Origin: Leptolyngbyaceae cyanobacterium HOT.MB2.61 | Lineage (GTDB): Bacteria > Cyanobacteriota > Cyanobacteriia > Leptolyngbyales > Leptolyngbyaceae | Length of the DNA stretch: 36,289 nt | Assembly: GCA_023511615.1 (NCBI GenBank) | Contig: JAIMBL010000022.1 | Coordinates: 1 to 36,289 of the forward strand | Direction of reading: 5' to 3' | In this document: positions 9,134 through 18,396 of the stretch, in pieces | Position numbering within the stretch: position 1 is the stretch's first letter | Layout: every line of letters starts with the position of its first letter | Position numbers and translations under genes: made by a program | The notes under the pieces: generated by a model | What the model saw: only the letters and a program-made list of their open reading frames with translations | Databases searched by the model: none | What the model was told of the DNA's origin: nothing

Positions 9134-9214
9134 AGGGTCACCTTCTGGTCTTTGGTTATTGGTTACGGATTGTCAGTCATTCGTAATTGGATTGGCCTAG
9201 TAGAAAGCCGCCGA

Positions 9215-11134
9215 CTATTGGGTAGTTACACTCCGCAGCCCGACCGGGTTCATCTGCCAAACGCGCAACCGTTGATTGGAACTCAAGCTCACGAGGTAAT
9301 GGTGATTGGGACTGAGGGCAATATCTAAATTGCGGCCCAGGGTTCCTGCTTCCCTGGGAACCAGGCGTCCTCTTTTTCGTGTCCAGATTCGAATACTGCC
9401 GTTATCGTGGACGGTCACAAGATTTTGATGACTGAGGGAGGCCGCTATGGAATTAGCGGACTTTTCAGGGAACACCAGGGCCAATTCTTCCTGCTTCAGA
9501 TCCCACGCAAATCCCCGGTCTTTGCCAAAGCTATACAGGGTATGATCATCAGCAATCTGTAAACCTACGATCGCATCAGTATGTCCGGCAAAGGTGCGAT
9601 GCAATTGTCCAGAGCGAAGATTCCAGACCTGAAGCTGGCGATCGCTACTGGCACTGATGAGACTGTCGGCGGTTGATCCATAAATCACAGCCGTGACTTC
9701 GGCATCAGGAATCTTCAGAGTTTGTATTCGGATTCCGGTTTGCATATCCCATCGCCGCAGGCTGCCATCCTTACAACCCGTGACGAGCGATCGCTGATCT
9801 GGACTGATGGCAATGGCTGTGATGGGGTGCTGATGTCCCTGAAAAGCCAGTAAAGATTGCCCAGAGTCCAGGTCCCAGACTCGAATCGTGCCATCCTCAC
9901 TCCCGCTTGCCAGCCATTTTCCATCTCGACTCGTCGCTAAAGAGGTCACAGTAGCCCGGTGGCCGTGAAGGGATTTAAGTGCCTTTCCAGCAGGTAAAGA
10001 CCACAGGCGCAGAATATGATCAGCTCCTGCCGTAATCAGCATGCGATTGTCGGGGGTGATCACCATCCGTTTCACTCCCGATTGAATGGGCAGATCTCGC
10101 ACCATCGTTAAGCGAATCTCAGATTGATAGAATTGCTTCCCAAATTGAGTAAGCAGGGTCCTAATATGCTTGCCATGAGCATGAATATACTGCCCACCAA
10201 CGACACCCAGCAGCAAAGCCGCAGCCACTGGAATAAACGTTTGCTGCACAACCGTTCGCCATCCAGAAATTGACTCCAGGTGCCAGGAACGTTTTGCGCT
10301 GGTTAACGTCTGGAGGTCTGTCAGAACGTCGGCGGGGCGCTGGTAGCGATCGCTAAATTTCACACGCACCAGTCCATCTAGAATCTCAATCAGTTTGGGA
10401 TCAACTGATTTTTCATCTAAAAAACGATGCCAGTCGATTTCTCCGGAGATTAAGTCCTGCTTAAATTCACGGGGATGAACCCCTGTCAGCATATGAATCA
10501 CTAGCATGCCCAAGGCATACAGGTCACTGTTTAATTGGGACATGCCCAGGTGTTGCTCATCGGGCATATAGCCTGGAGTGCCGATTGCAAGCGACAAATC
10601 ATCACTATCAGGCTTTGTGCTGGACTCATCCTCTGGCAGAAGGCAAGCAGCTCCAAAATCAATCAAAACCAGCCGACTGTCTTGTCGCCGCCGGATCAGA
10701 TTACTGGGTTTAATATCCCGGTGAATGACTCGCTGGGAATAGAGATAGTCCAGTACGGGGAGCAGTTCTAGCAGCAATTTGATAGCAGCGTCGGACGTTA
10801 AACGCTGCTTGCGGGCAAACCATCGGCCTAAGTTCTCACCATCAATATATTCCTGCACTAAATAAGGCTGCTCCTGCTCATGGCAATAGGCATACAGGGT
10901 TGGAATTTGAGTGTGATGTTGTCCCAAACGCTCTAACACAGAAGCTTCTGTTTCAAACAAACGTTGGGCAGACTCATGCGAAATAGTACTATTCGATGAC
11001 AGTTTGAGACATTTGACAACACACAATGGATGACGGGGAAGATACTTGTCGCGAGCCAGATAGGTTTCGCTAAACCCGCCCGCTCCTAGCTTTTCCAGAA
11101 TCAGGTAGCGTCCGGTTAATAGTTGCCCAATCAT
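9215..11134 (-). CDS. Ser/Thr protein kinase with C-terminal WD40 propeller
   Basis: A 639-residue Hanks-type kinase. The kinase domain (about residues 8-275) keeps all the key parts: Gly loop GAGGFSE, the ATP-binding K41, HRDIKPSN with catalytic D140, and the DFG Asp near 159. It should therefore be active. One hydrophobic stretch near residue 300 (PVAAALLLGVVGG) probably crosses the membrane. It is followed by seven WD40 repeats ending LRLW, IRVW, LRRW, LQVW, FAW, IRIW and LRVW, enough for one seven-bladed propeller. That places the kinase in the cytoplasm and the propeller outside. Kinase-WD40 fusions are common in filamentous cyanobacteria. It is the first gene of a three-gene minus-strand unit whose last product has an FHA domain, the natural reader of its phosphothreonine product. 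The start follows GGAAGG. Confidence 0.95.
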   Translation of the reverse strand: MIGQLLTGRYLILEKLGAGGFSETYLARDKYLPRHPLCVVKCLKLSSNSTISHESAQRLFETEASVLERLGQHHTQIPTLYAYCHEQEQPYLVQEYIDGENLGRWFARKQRLTSDAAIKLLLELLPVLDYLYSQRVIHRDIKPSNLIRRRQDSRLVLIDFGAACLLPEDESSTKPDSDDLSLAIGTPGYMPDEQHLGMSQLNSDLYALGMLVIHMLTGVHPREFKQDLISGEIDWHRFLDEKSVDPKLIEILDGLVRVKFSDRYQRPADVLTDLQTLTSAKRSWHLESISGWRTVVQQTFIPVAAALLLGVVGGQYIHAHGKHIRTLLTQFGKQFYQSEIRLTMVRDLPIQSGVKRMVITPDNRMLITAGADHILRLWSLPAGKALKSLHGHRATVTSLATSRDGKWLASGSEDGTIRVWDLDSGQSLLAFQGHQHPITAIAISPDQRSLVTGCKDGSLRRWDMQTGIRIQTLKIPDAEVTAVIYGSTADSLISASSDRQLQVWNLRSGQLHRTFAGHTDAIVGLQIADDHTLYSFGKDRGFAWDLKQEELALVFPEKSANSIAASLSHQNLVTVHDNGSIRIWTRKRGRLVPREAGTLGRNLDIALSPNHHYLVSLSSNQRLRVWQMNPVGLRSVTTQ

Positions 11135-12195
11135 ACAATTCAGCCTTCCATGGGGTTAGACCTGCACGGGTTCTACCGCCTGGATAGCGGCTTTCGTGAT
11201 TGAATGACCAATCCAATTGATGAAAGCCCCTAGGCTAATACCAATCGTTAGTCAATCAGATCCCAATGCGTCAGGATTTTCATGCGAAATCTGTCTCTGC
11301 ACCAGAAACAACTGCAAAATGACATGAGTTGCAATTGCGCTCACTCCTTCACACCCGGAAACAGGGCTTTTCTCATCAATTCGCGGAGTCGGGGAGCAAA
11401 TCAAACTAGGTGGTAGATGAAACTTTGACTACCCTGGTTCACGAACAACAGGGGTAGACCTGATTTAGATGTCTCTGTAGATTATAGTGACCAAAAGCGG
11501 CGTTGTCCACGCCTTATGACAGAACTAACCGGAACAAGTGAGGCTAGATTAACTGGAACTTGCCGTATGATGAAGTTCTAATTAATTTTCAGCCTCTTGG
11601 GGTCCAGTTAGACTGGCACAACATAGCAGATACTGTGACAATCCATAAACAAGCATACACCAGGTTTTATGGTGAGAGTAGATGGATAAACATAAAATTG
11701 CGATTTAACCCAAATTGCGATTTAACCCGCTTTTCGAATGACTGGAGGAGTGCGTGCTGCAAAAGAGTCAGCGAGGTGACAAAAGTAACTGAAGTGATTT
11801 GTGATACGATGTCGCAGACACATTGGAGGAGAGGTATCTTTGTCATTCTGTAGAAAAAATGGTGTTGCTGAAAAGCAGTATGAATCGAAACGAGGTTTCG
11901 AGCATACGGCATCCATTTCATATCCGGATTCAGCAATCCCGAAAAAACTAAAGCAATGCAATGGATGCCTGTGGCATCTGGGGCATAGGACAGGGAAATA
12001 GGATGTAACGGGTACCAGAGCAATGCTGAATTGGAAAGACTGATTTGTGCTACTTCTAATTCTTCTCGAAGATCAACAACGTTGAAATCAAAATAGGAGT
12101 GCAGCTACCAGAGAGTAAGCAAATCGGTATCGAACTTGCAGAGTTCAAGATGCTGAAATAGATGGATCCATCTGAAACGCAAGGATACACTGAAG
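11135..12195 (+). other. Long spacer with one miniature element, no convincing gene
   Basis: About 1.06 kb between the divergent kinase and PAS genes. It presumably holds both promoters. Apart from the family D element at 11861-11940 I see no ordered gene. Short open frames near 11560-11853 and 11667-12023 start poorly, overlap on opposite strands and have no recognisable features. Confidence 0.6.
11861..11940 (-). repeat. Family D palindromic element (80 bp)
   Basis: The ends GGTGTTGCTGAA and TTCAGCAATCCC are inverted repeats, with a second internal stem around CGAAACGAGGTTTCG. It is flanked by near-identical octamers, GAAAAAAT and GAAAAAAC. Related copies are at 18317-18396, 19795-19874 and 33865-33944. 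Confidence 0.75.
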
Positions 12196-13881
12196 ATGGT
12201 TTTTACTTTCTGGGATATTCCTGGGATTCGGTCTAACAAGTCATTGGAAGTTCTGGAGCGATCGCTCTGTCCAATTTGTATTTACAGCGATCGAGGGCAA
12301 ACCGTTTATGCCAGTCAGAGTTTTCTGGAGTTGCTACAAGCCAAAGCTGAGGATGTTGGTTTCTTTGATTATTTCGCATCGGGATCTACCACCCTGGCAC
12401 TATTAACGAAGTTTTGGGAACGGGCTCTGCAAGGTGAAACCATTGAGTTTCTTTCTAAAACTAAAGACGCCTGGGAAGACATTGAATGTTCCCTCCAATT
12501 CAACCCGGATGCAAAGCTAATGTTTTTAACCGCTAAGAAACTTAACTCAGAGGGAGACACCCAGAAACTGATTGAGGAATACGATCGAGCTGTCTCCCTA
12601 TTTAACTGTGCCAGTCTGGCAACAGCTTTGACCAACCCCGATGGAATAGTGGTTCGGTGCAATCAAAAATTTCATGAACTCCTCGGAACCACTGGCGCTG
12701 AAACGCTTCACCTGGAAAAATTTGTTCATCCAGAGGATCGGCTGGTGGATGGAGATTTAAGGCAAAAATTGCTGGAGGGAGATATCAGTTCCTACACAAT
12801 CGAAAAACGATTAGTCTCCAAAAGCCAGGATGTTATTTGGGTTAATATTAGTGTTTCGCTGATTGATTTGCCTGCCTGCGTGAATGGTTATCGAAAATAT
12901 TTTGTTGTTCTCCTGGAGGACATCACAGAGAGCCGCAAAATTTACAATGCACTGGTCAGAACTGAAGAAAAATGGAAAGCGTTTGTCTTAAACAGCCCTT
13001 ATCTATTTATTCAGACCAGCAATACAGGACAGATTATTTATGCCAGCCCCATAGTTGAGAGCCTGTTAGGCTACAAGGAAGAGGAATTGTTGGGGCGGTA
13101 TGTGACTGAGTTCATCCATCCCAACAACTTCAATGAGTTTGAATTGGCGCTTCAGCTATGGGTCAGTAATGTTCAATCCAGGCAGTTGGGGATTGAATGC
13201 TGGTGGAAGACAAAGTCTGGTAAATGGGTATTTCTATACATCCAGGGACAACAGTTCCCCTCAGTATTAGAAATTGATGGAGTTGTTATTACCGGATACA
13301 ACATCACCGATCGCAAGTACCTGGAGGTTGAACTAAAAGCCAGCGAAGAACGATTTAAATCCCTGACATCCAATATTCCTGGGGCTGTCTTTCGCTGTGA
13401 TTCCACCTATACAATGCGGTTCATCAGTGATGGAATTGAAGAGATCACTGGGTATCCAGCTTCGGCTTTCGTCAATAACCAGAGACTTTCGTATCTGAGT
13501 ATTGTTCACCCCGATGACATTGGATTGATCAAAGATTCGTTGATTCAGTCAGTTTTAGACCGTTACCGCTGTTCCATTGAATACCGGATCATTCATGCCA
13601 ATGGTCAAATCCGTTGGGTATCAGAACGCAAACAGGGAGTATTTGACGACAGCGATAACTTACTCTGGTTAGGGGGCGTTTTGCTTGATATTAGTGATCG
13701 CAAACGCCTGGAAGAAGACCATCGGCGCAGCGAGGCGGAGCGCAAACGCCTGGAAGCAGAACTTCATCGTTGTGAAGCGATTAACCGCACCATGGCCCAG
13801 ATGATTCCTGGGTTAATCCACTCCAATTGTCTGGAATGCTTTCCCCCTCTTGCCTCCAGTAATGCTGGAATTGCTGATTGA
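12196..13881 (+). CDS. Multi-PAS sensor protein without an output domain
   Basis: A 561-residue soluble protein composed of PAS/PAC modules: a weak one at about 15-115, then clear ones at about 125-250 (ending VVLLEDITESRK), 255-375 (ending TGYNITDRKYLE) and 378-508 (ending GVLLDISDRKRLE). The last is followed by a charged helix, SEAERKRLEAELHR, which normally links to another PAS, GGDEF or histidine-kinase domain. Instead the frame ends about 30 residues later, just after AQMIPGLI, the kind of sequence that normally opens the next PAS domain. The protein may therefore be the N-terminal part of a once longer sensor. The stop lies six bases before a tandem 84-bp repeat. There is no strong ribosome binding site (AAGGA 12 bases upstream). 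Ligand and partner are unknown. Confidence 0.85.
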   Translation: MVFTFWDIPGIRSNKSLEVLERSLCPICIYSDRGQTVYASQSFLELLQAKAEDVGFFDYFASGSTTLALLTKFWERALQGETIEFLSKTKDAWEDIECSLQFNPDAKLMFLTAKKLNSEGDTQKLIEEYDRAVSLFNCASLATALTNPDGIVVRCNQKFHELLGTTGAETLHLEKFVHPEDRLVDGDLRQKLLEGDISSYTIEKRLVSKSQDVIWVNISVSLIDLPACVNGYRKYFVVLLEDITESRKIYNALVRTEEKWKAFVLNSPYLFIQTSNTGQIIYASPIVESLLGYKEEELLGRYVTEFIHPNNFNEFELALQLWVSNVQSRQLGIECWWKTKSGKWVFLYIQGQQFPSVLEIDGVVITGYNITDRKYLEVELKASEERFKSLTSNIPGAVFRCDSTYTMRFISDGIEEITGYPASAFVNNQRLSYLSIVHPDDIGLIKDSLIQSVLDRYRCSIEYRIIHANGQIRWVSERKQGVFDDSDNLLWLGGVLLDISDRKRLEEDHRRSEAERKRLEAELHRCEAINRTMAQMIPGLIHSNCLECFPPLASSNAGIAD

Positions 13882-13886
13882 TATAT

Positions 13887-14054
13887 AGCGATCCTATCTG
13901 GATTGTGAAAAGGGATTCCCCAGGAATTCTCTTCACAAAGCCCTTGCATTTCACAAATCGTTCAGGACTTAGCAATCCTATCTGGATTGTGAAGAAGGAT
14001 TCCGCAGGAAGCCTCTTCACACAGCTCTTCCATTTCACAAATCGTTCAGGAAGG
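13887..14054 (+). repeat. Tandem duplication, 2 x 84 bp, each with a hairpin
   Basis: The units 13887-13970 and 13971-14054 both begin AGCRATCCTATCTGGATTGT and end TTTCACAAATCGTTCAGGA, with about 85-90% identity by eye. Each contains an inverted repeat GTGAA...GGATTCC / GGAA...TTCAC that can fold into a long hairpin. The array starts six bases after the PAS gene stop. Confidence 0.88.
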
Positions 14055-14265
14055 CTACAGGTGGATGGGTGGATGAGTAACAGAGTAATGGAGCCATAAA
14101 ACTCTTAATCAGAACTCTGGATTGCTTCGCACAATCTTTCAATCAAACTATTCGGATCTAGAAAAGTTTAGGATAAAATGAATTCATTGCATTTGATTTC
14201 TTCAGGTGTGCCGAGCTACCTTATGAGTAGCAACTGATAATAAACCCTGTAATTATTTTCCTTAA

Positions 14266-15675
14266 ATGAGTCGTGAAGTTCCTGCCCTGGGTGTGAGTGA
14301 GGGGCTGGTTCAAGCCACCCTTCAGTCAGAAGTTGAGTCCGTGACTGAGCCATTCCGTCAGGAAGTGTTTTCTGAAGAAAATGCTGCTCTAGAAGATGAC
14401 TCGAAATTCCATGCCAACTTGCTGAACCAGGCTGTTCAGTTGCAACCCAAAGCTAAGGTTGCTTTAATTCGCGAATTGATTACTCAGCTTGAAACGAACC
14501 ATATTCAGACCATTTTAGAATTCGGGTTGCGAGAGATTGGCAATCGCCACCGTCGAGGTACCGTATCCACCTCGGTCGATCACAACACCCGACTGTTGCT
14601 GAAGAAAGATTACAGTTACCAGGACCGGGGACTGAGTGAACCAACCCAATACTACGTCTATCTGCGGCGGCGCAAACCAAAGCTTGATCGATACATTGGG
14701 GCATTGTTTTACGTTCCTCAAGGTTGCTTACTTTCCTATGGTCTGGACGGGGATGGGCGTATCATTTTTAACCCGCCACATAATATATTCCAATTACAGG
14801 ACTGTACCAATCCGGCTGTGACTCAAATTGTCCGCCTTGTTTCTCTGGAACCACCTCCGCCAGACTACACTTTCACCAAGCAACAGAATGATACTCCAGA
14901 AATTTACCTGAATGTGGAGTATCTGGATGCCAAGACTTACCAACCGATAATGAAACAGGTGTACCCTTTTCCAGCTTGTATGCATGAAGGCGGACCGCTC
15001 GATCGCTATCGCTGGGAAGTTTCACTTGTGCCGGGGGCGCCGAAGTCACCTGATTTCCATGAGTCTAACGTTCAACCTTCTCTAATTAGTCCCCCATTGA
15101 AGAGAGAGTTACCGGTGTTCCCAAATGAATTGAATCCATTGACTGCTGCAAATCAAGCATCTCCTGAGAAGACTGAGCCTGCTTTAAGTCGGCCTGGAGG
15201 AGCTCCTTCCCAGCCATCCCGGCACATTCTTGAGTTGCCAGCAACCAAATCTCTCATCTTTTATTTGTTGAATCGGGACGACTCAGACAGTGTTTTGAAG
15301 CGGATGCGTTTATGGGTGACCTGGAGTGAAAAAGCCATGCCCCAATCCAGATGGACTCTGGTTCAGAACGGGACAGTTTACACGTTGATGAATGCCCACT
15401 TCAAGCGGACTATTCTCAAGTTTTCTTTCGATCAGGGGACGGTGATATTGGAAAACTCACTGCCTGTTTTAGTGAAATGGTTCCATGATTTAAGCCTCGC
15501 CGTTTCTCAGGCTCAGAATCAGCGGCAGTACAGTACAGCTCAATTGAAGCTGGCCCACAGCCTTTTTGTCGATATGAGCCTTCCCCAAAAAGATCCAGTC
15601 GTTGTGTTGAAGAAACTGTTTGGGGTTGAGTTTACTGAAATTCCAGGCAATCAAAAGCCAGCAGCAAAGCACTAA
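14266..15675 (+). CDS. Conserved-looking unknown protein (469 aa)
   Basis: I do not recognise this family. The protein is soluble, without a signal peptide or membrane helix. A first part (residues about 45-235) includes ELITQLETNHIQTILEFGLREIGNRHRRG and an aromatic stretch TQYYVYLRRRKPKLDRYIGALFYVPQGCLLSYGLD. A Pro- and Ser-rich linker follows (about 255-325), then a C-terminal part with regularly spaced hydrophobic residues (about 325-460). This two-domain layout with a disordered linker argues for a real, expressed protein. The ATG has no clear Shine-Dalgarno sequence, and a poly-T/A-rich stretch precedes it. It is convergent with the TPR-like gene at 15882-16670, and nothing in the context points to a pathway. 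Confidence 0.8.
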   Translation: MSREVPALGVSEGLVQATLQSEVESVTEPFRQEVFSEENAALEDDSKFHANLLNQAVQLQPKAKVALIRELITQLETNHIQTILEFGLREIGNRHRRGTVSTSVDHNTRLLLKKDYSYQDRGLSEPTQYYVYLRRRKPKLDRYIGALFYVPQGCLLSYGLDGDGRIIFNPPHNIFQLQDCTNPAVTQIVRLVSLEPPPPDYTFTKQQNDTPEIYLNVEYLDAKTYQPIMKQVYPFPACMHEGGPLDRYRWEVSLVPGAPKSPDFHESNVQPSLISPPLKRELPVFPNELNPLTAANQASPEKTEPALSRPGGAPSQPSRHILELPATKSLIFYLLNRDDSDSVLKRMRLWVTWSEKAMPQSRWTLVQNGTVYTLMNAHFKRTILKFSFDQGTVILENSLPVLVKWFHDLSLAVSQAQNQRQYSTAQLKLAHSLFVDMSLPQKDPVVVLKKLFGVEFTEIPGNQKPAAKH

Positions 15676-15677
15676 AA

Positions 15678-15829
15678 GCTAGGGACCAGGGATTAGGGGC
15701 TGGATGACTTTAGCTTTGAGCCACAACTTTAGTTCTAAGCTTGTTTCAGTGCCATTCATCTTCAATCTACAGCAAGTTTCAAATGCATAAACCACTCTTT
15801 AACTCTAGCCCCTAGACCCTAACCCCTGG
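15678..15829. repeat. Inverted repeat enclosing a family F fragment
   Basis: CTAGGGACCAGGGATTAGGG at the left and CTAGACCCTAACCCCTGG at the right form imperfect arms in the spacer between two convergent genes. Between them, 15706-15757 matches the right-hand third of the family F element (GACTTTAGCTTTGAGCC through TTTCAGTGCCATTC). The structure could end transcription from both sides, but no clean T-run is present. Confidence 0.55.
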
Positions 15830-15881
15830 CTGCTTAAAAAGTGTGGCTAATTCAACTGAAAAACCCTGTAATTGCGTCCAG

Positions 15882-16670
15882 TTATTTAGAAGCTGTTGCT
15901 GGTGAAGTCATATCAGAAGGTTGTATAGTGGGCAGATCGGCTGTAGCAATTTGTAGAAGAGTTTGATCGGGTTCGTAGAGTTTTGTCACGGCCTGTTGTA
16001 ATAACTCCTGAACCAGCAGGCTATTATACATCAGCGAACCTTCCAAGGATTTAATAGCATCGATCGCTTCCTGCCACTCGCCAACTTTTTCCGCCGCGAT
16101 CGCCCGATTCAGCCACTTTGCCTCTTGACTCCAGCGCTGTTTTAACTCAAGGGCGCGATCGTGGAACTGGCTGTTTTCCGGAATGAGCTGAAGCATTGAA
16201 ATCGCCACTTTTACCTGAGCTTGCTGGCATTGGAGAGTTGCCTGTCGGAGTAATTCCTTAGACCAGTCTTCTTGAAGTTGTTGTGCTATTTCATAGTGAC
16301 GACTATTTTTAGGAATTCCTGCAATTGTGGTAATGGCCTGTCCAAATTGTTCACGACTAGCTAGTGCCTGTGCTTTTTCCAGTAAATTGCTGTATAGGTT
16401 TTCCATTGTATTGGGCAGCTTGTCTCTGTCGCCTTGGCTCCATTGGAGATTGAACAATGGCTCTGGATTACTGGAGGTTGCAATGACGGCTTTTGGCAAA
16501 CAATGCTTTTCGGCTCCGCTTAATTGCTGAGAAGCGTTTGAAGAACCCGCTTTGGCAACCTGCTTTTTACAAGCATAATCGCTGGCTTCTGAAGCGGGGG
16601 ATTGTGTCCAGCCATAAATGAGGATTGCCGAGCAGACGATGGTTCCGCTACTTAAGATCTGACGGTTCAT
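15882..16670 (-). CDS. Exported or membrane-anchored TPR-like protein
   Basis: A 262-residue protein with a short N-terminal hydrophobic segment (residues 6-20, LSSGTIVCSAILIYG), probably a signal anchor. The rest is helical, with TPR-like units of about 35 residues: EKAQALASREQFGQAITTIAGIPKNS, then a unit with QCQQAQVKVAISMLQLIPENS, then RAIAAEKVGEWQEAIDAIKSLEG. Such repeats occur in many cyanobacterial extracytoplasmic and kinase-linked proteins and mediate protein contact. Four Cys are visible in the first 115 residues after the anchor. No enzymatic motif is visible. The start has no obvious ribosome binding site. Upstream (16671-16966) is a spacer with short GATAGG-type repeats and no gene. 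Confidence 0.78.
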   Translation of the reverse strand: MNRQILSSGTIVCSAILIYGWTQSPASEASDYACKKQVAKAGSSNASQQLSGAEKHCLPKAVIATSSNPEPLFNLQWSQGDRDKLPNTMENLYSNLLEKAQALASREQFGQAITTIAGIPKNSRHYEIAQQLQEDWSKELLRQATLQCQQAQVKVAISMLQLIPENSQFHDRALELKQRWSQEAKWLNRAIAAEKVGEWQEAIDAIKSLEGSLMYNSLLVQELLQQAVTKLYEPDQTLLQIATADLPTIQPSDMTSPATASK

Positions 16671-16966
16671 AGCCCAAAAAGTCCAAAACGAACAATAGTG
16701 TGAGGATGGCGATAGGTAGGAGATGATAGGCGATAGGCAACAGGTGACCGGTAATTGGAATGATGGTAGCTGGCGCCATTCGTCATCACCTCTTGAGGAC
16801 TAACGCTGGTATTGGGAAAGCAGAAGCACCCTGAGCTGTACAACCCTAAGTCGGTACGTTGCCCGAAAACGGAAGCCATACCAACTTAAAGAGCAAAGGT
16901 GACACATAGGGGTGCAGAGGGCGTACCCCTGCCTAAGGCCCAGCTCCCCTTCATCCGCTGCGAGTT

Positions 16967-17088
16967 GGCTCTCCTGGGAGTTTGGTAATAAGCGTCGCCT
17001 ATCACCAAAACAAAATCATATTCCAGGGATTCCGTTTTAGATGAAAGAGTCGCGTGAGCTACTCTTTCACCGGCAAGCTGGAAGAGCC
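16967..17088 (+). repeat. Family A miniature element (122 bp)
   Basis: A full-length copy flanked by the perfect direct repeat TGCGAGTT (16959-16966 and 17089-17096). It preserves all three hairpins and the end sequences GGCTCTCC and GAAGAGCC. Confidence 0.88.
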
Positions 17089-17109
17089 TGCGAGTTCTGT
17101 TGAAATTGG

Positions 17110-17225
17110 TATAGCTATAGCCACCAGGCTTAGGACGGGGTGCAGGGGTGAAACCTCTGGCTGGGGGCGAAGCCCCCCCCCACCCCCTTAAACCCAGTGT
17201 CCTGAGCAACCTAGCGACAGCTATA
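17110..17225 (+). repeat. Family B miniature element, abutting an RTX gene stop
   Basis: Termini TATAGCTATAGCCACC and AGCGACAGCTATA. The right end (17225) touches the TAA stop (17226-17228) of the minus-strand RTX gene. It lies only 13 bp from the direct repeat of the family A element on its left, so two elements sit side by side. Confidence 0.83.
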
Positions 17226-17918
17226 TTAGACCAGATTAAAGTCGGTTGGTGTAAAGATTGCCAGATTGGCCTGTCCGAGAGGGCCTCGCTGGTTATCCAG
17301 GTTGGCCAGGACGCTGATATTGCCACCATCACCAAGGTCTTGAGAATAGACCAGACGAGTCACTCCTAAGGTTGAGTTGAAGTAGATAAACACTCCTTCG
17401 TCAGAAGTGATATTTGGATTATTGGCGATCGCACGAGCCGCCGCCCCCGCAGCAGGGAAGGCATCCAGCAACACCAGAGCATTACCATCAGCCGCAATTT
17501 GAGAAGTTACCCCTTGCTGGAATACGAAGTTTTCAATCCCCAGATCCTGTCCGGCAAAGGTAAATCGGTCTTCCCCAAAGGTGAAGTCTGTAATCACATC
17601 GGGACGATTCAAGACATTGATACCTGTCTGCCCTGCGGGTAGGGGTGCGCCATTAGCGAAGGGATCACCTGCTAACAAAAACTGATCGAACCCTGGACCG
17701 CCAGTTAACCTATCAACTCCAGGTCCTCCCAATAACACATCATTACCCGCACCGGCATCAATTGAATCATTACCAGCTCCTCCATCAAAGGATTCATTCT
17801 TAATTCCTCCAAAAAATACGTCATCGCCAGCGACCTTAACTGCGGCTTTGGGAGGTAAATCTTGATTAAAGCTAGCCACGAAATCACTGCTAAAGGTTGG
17901 TCTTGGGCCTTTGATCAT
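17226..17918 (-). CDS. RTX-type calcium-binding protein, likely type I secretion cargo
   Basis: A 230-residue protein with a short array of RTX nonapeptides (residues about 45-75: NDSIDAGAGNDVLLGGPGVD and LTGGPGFDQF). These bind Ca2+ outside the cell. No N-terminal signal peptide is present, as expected for type I export with an uncleaved C-terminal signal. The region after the repeats (VITDFTFGEDRFTFAG and onwards) resembles the beta-rich C-terminal part common in cyanobacterial RTX proteins. The start is placed at 17918 because AAGGA sits seven bases upstream of that ATG; a 31-codon extension is open but has no such site. The gene points away from the exporter genes at 18987-24598, about 1 kb away, which likely serve it. 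Its stop touches a miniature element. Function beyond Ca2+ binding is unknown. Confidence 0.87.
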   Translation of the reverse strand: MIKGPRPTFSSDFVASFNQDLPPKAAVKVAGDDVFFGGIKNESFDGGAGNDSIDAGAGNDVLLGGPGVDRLTGGPGFDQFLLAGDPFANGAPLPAGQTGINVLNRPDVITDFTFGEDRFTFAGQDLGIENFVFQQGVTSQIAADGNALVLLDAFPAAGAAARAIANNPNITSDEGVFIYFNSTLGVTRLVYSQDLGDGGNISVLANLDNQRGPLGQANLAIFTPTDFNLV

Positions 17919-18201
17919 GATGACTTCCTTGTTACTCGTTGAACTGTATATGATGAGCTGCAATCTGTCTATCCCACCTGCGGGAAACTGTTCATTTGCA
18001 GATGGGTTCACTTCCCTTTTTGCAGGGAACTTTACATGAATGGCACTGAAATAAGCGGAAACTCAATTCTGCTGTGTTTGTTCGTAGAGACGTTCCAGAA
18101 CACCCTTAGAAAGCCTGTTCACAAGTCTAGAACATTACCAGGCTGGTGAAACGTCCAGCTAAGTTTTGGAAACCTGTAAGCGTTAACCGCTCTAACAGAC
18201 T

Positions 18202-18302
18202 AGGTTCCGCCAGGAAAATTTTGACGGCTCGCAGACCCTCAAAATTTAACCCCCATCAACTTCCTGGGTATTCGCTAACGTCAAATTCAATTTGACAGAG
18301 TA
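18202..18302 (-). repeat. Family E repeat (about 101 bp)
   Basis: An inverted copy of 26292-26394 with about 80-85% identity by eye. One end is a near-palindrome (GTCAAATTCAATTTGACAG), the other contains CAGGAAAATTTTGACGG. Confidence 0.8.
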
Positions 18303-18316
18303 CTAGTAGATTTGCA

Positions 18317-18396
18317 GACGTTGCTGAATCGGGGGATGAAAAAGGCACCAGATGCTTGAAATTTCGTTCCAATTCATCTTACTTTTCAGCAACGCC
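18317..18396 (+). repeat. Family D palindromic element (80 bp)
   Basis: The ends GACGTTGCTGAA and TTCAGCAACGCC are inverted repeats. Flanks GATTTGCA and GCTTTGCA differ at one base, consistent with an 8-bp target duplication. Confidence 0.8.

Noticed and set aside
11560-12023. Overlapping open frames in the kinase-PAS spacer
   Set aside because: They start at poor codons, overlap on both strands, run through a family D element and show no ordered hydrophobic pattern or ribosome binding site.
13887-14054. Possible CRISPR array
   Set aside because: There are only two units, 84 bp long, directly adjacent with no unique spacers, and no cas genes nearby. It is a tandem duplication.
16886-17335. 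149-codon minus-strand frame across two miniature elements
   Set aside because: It is composed almost entirely of translated family A and B repeat sequence and overlaps the RTX gene end.
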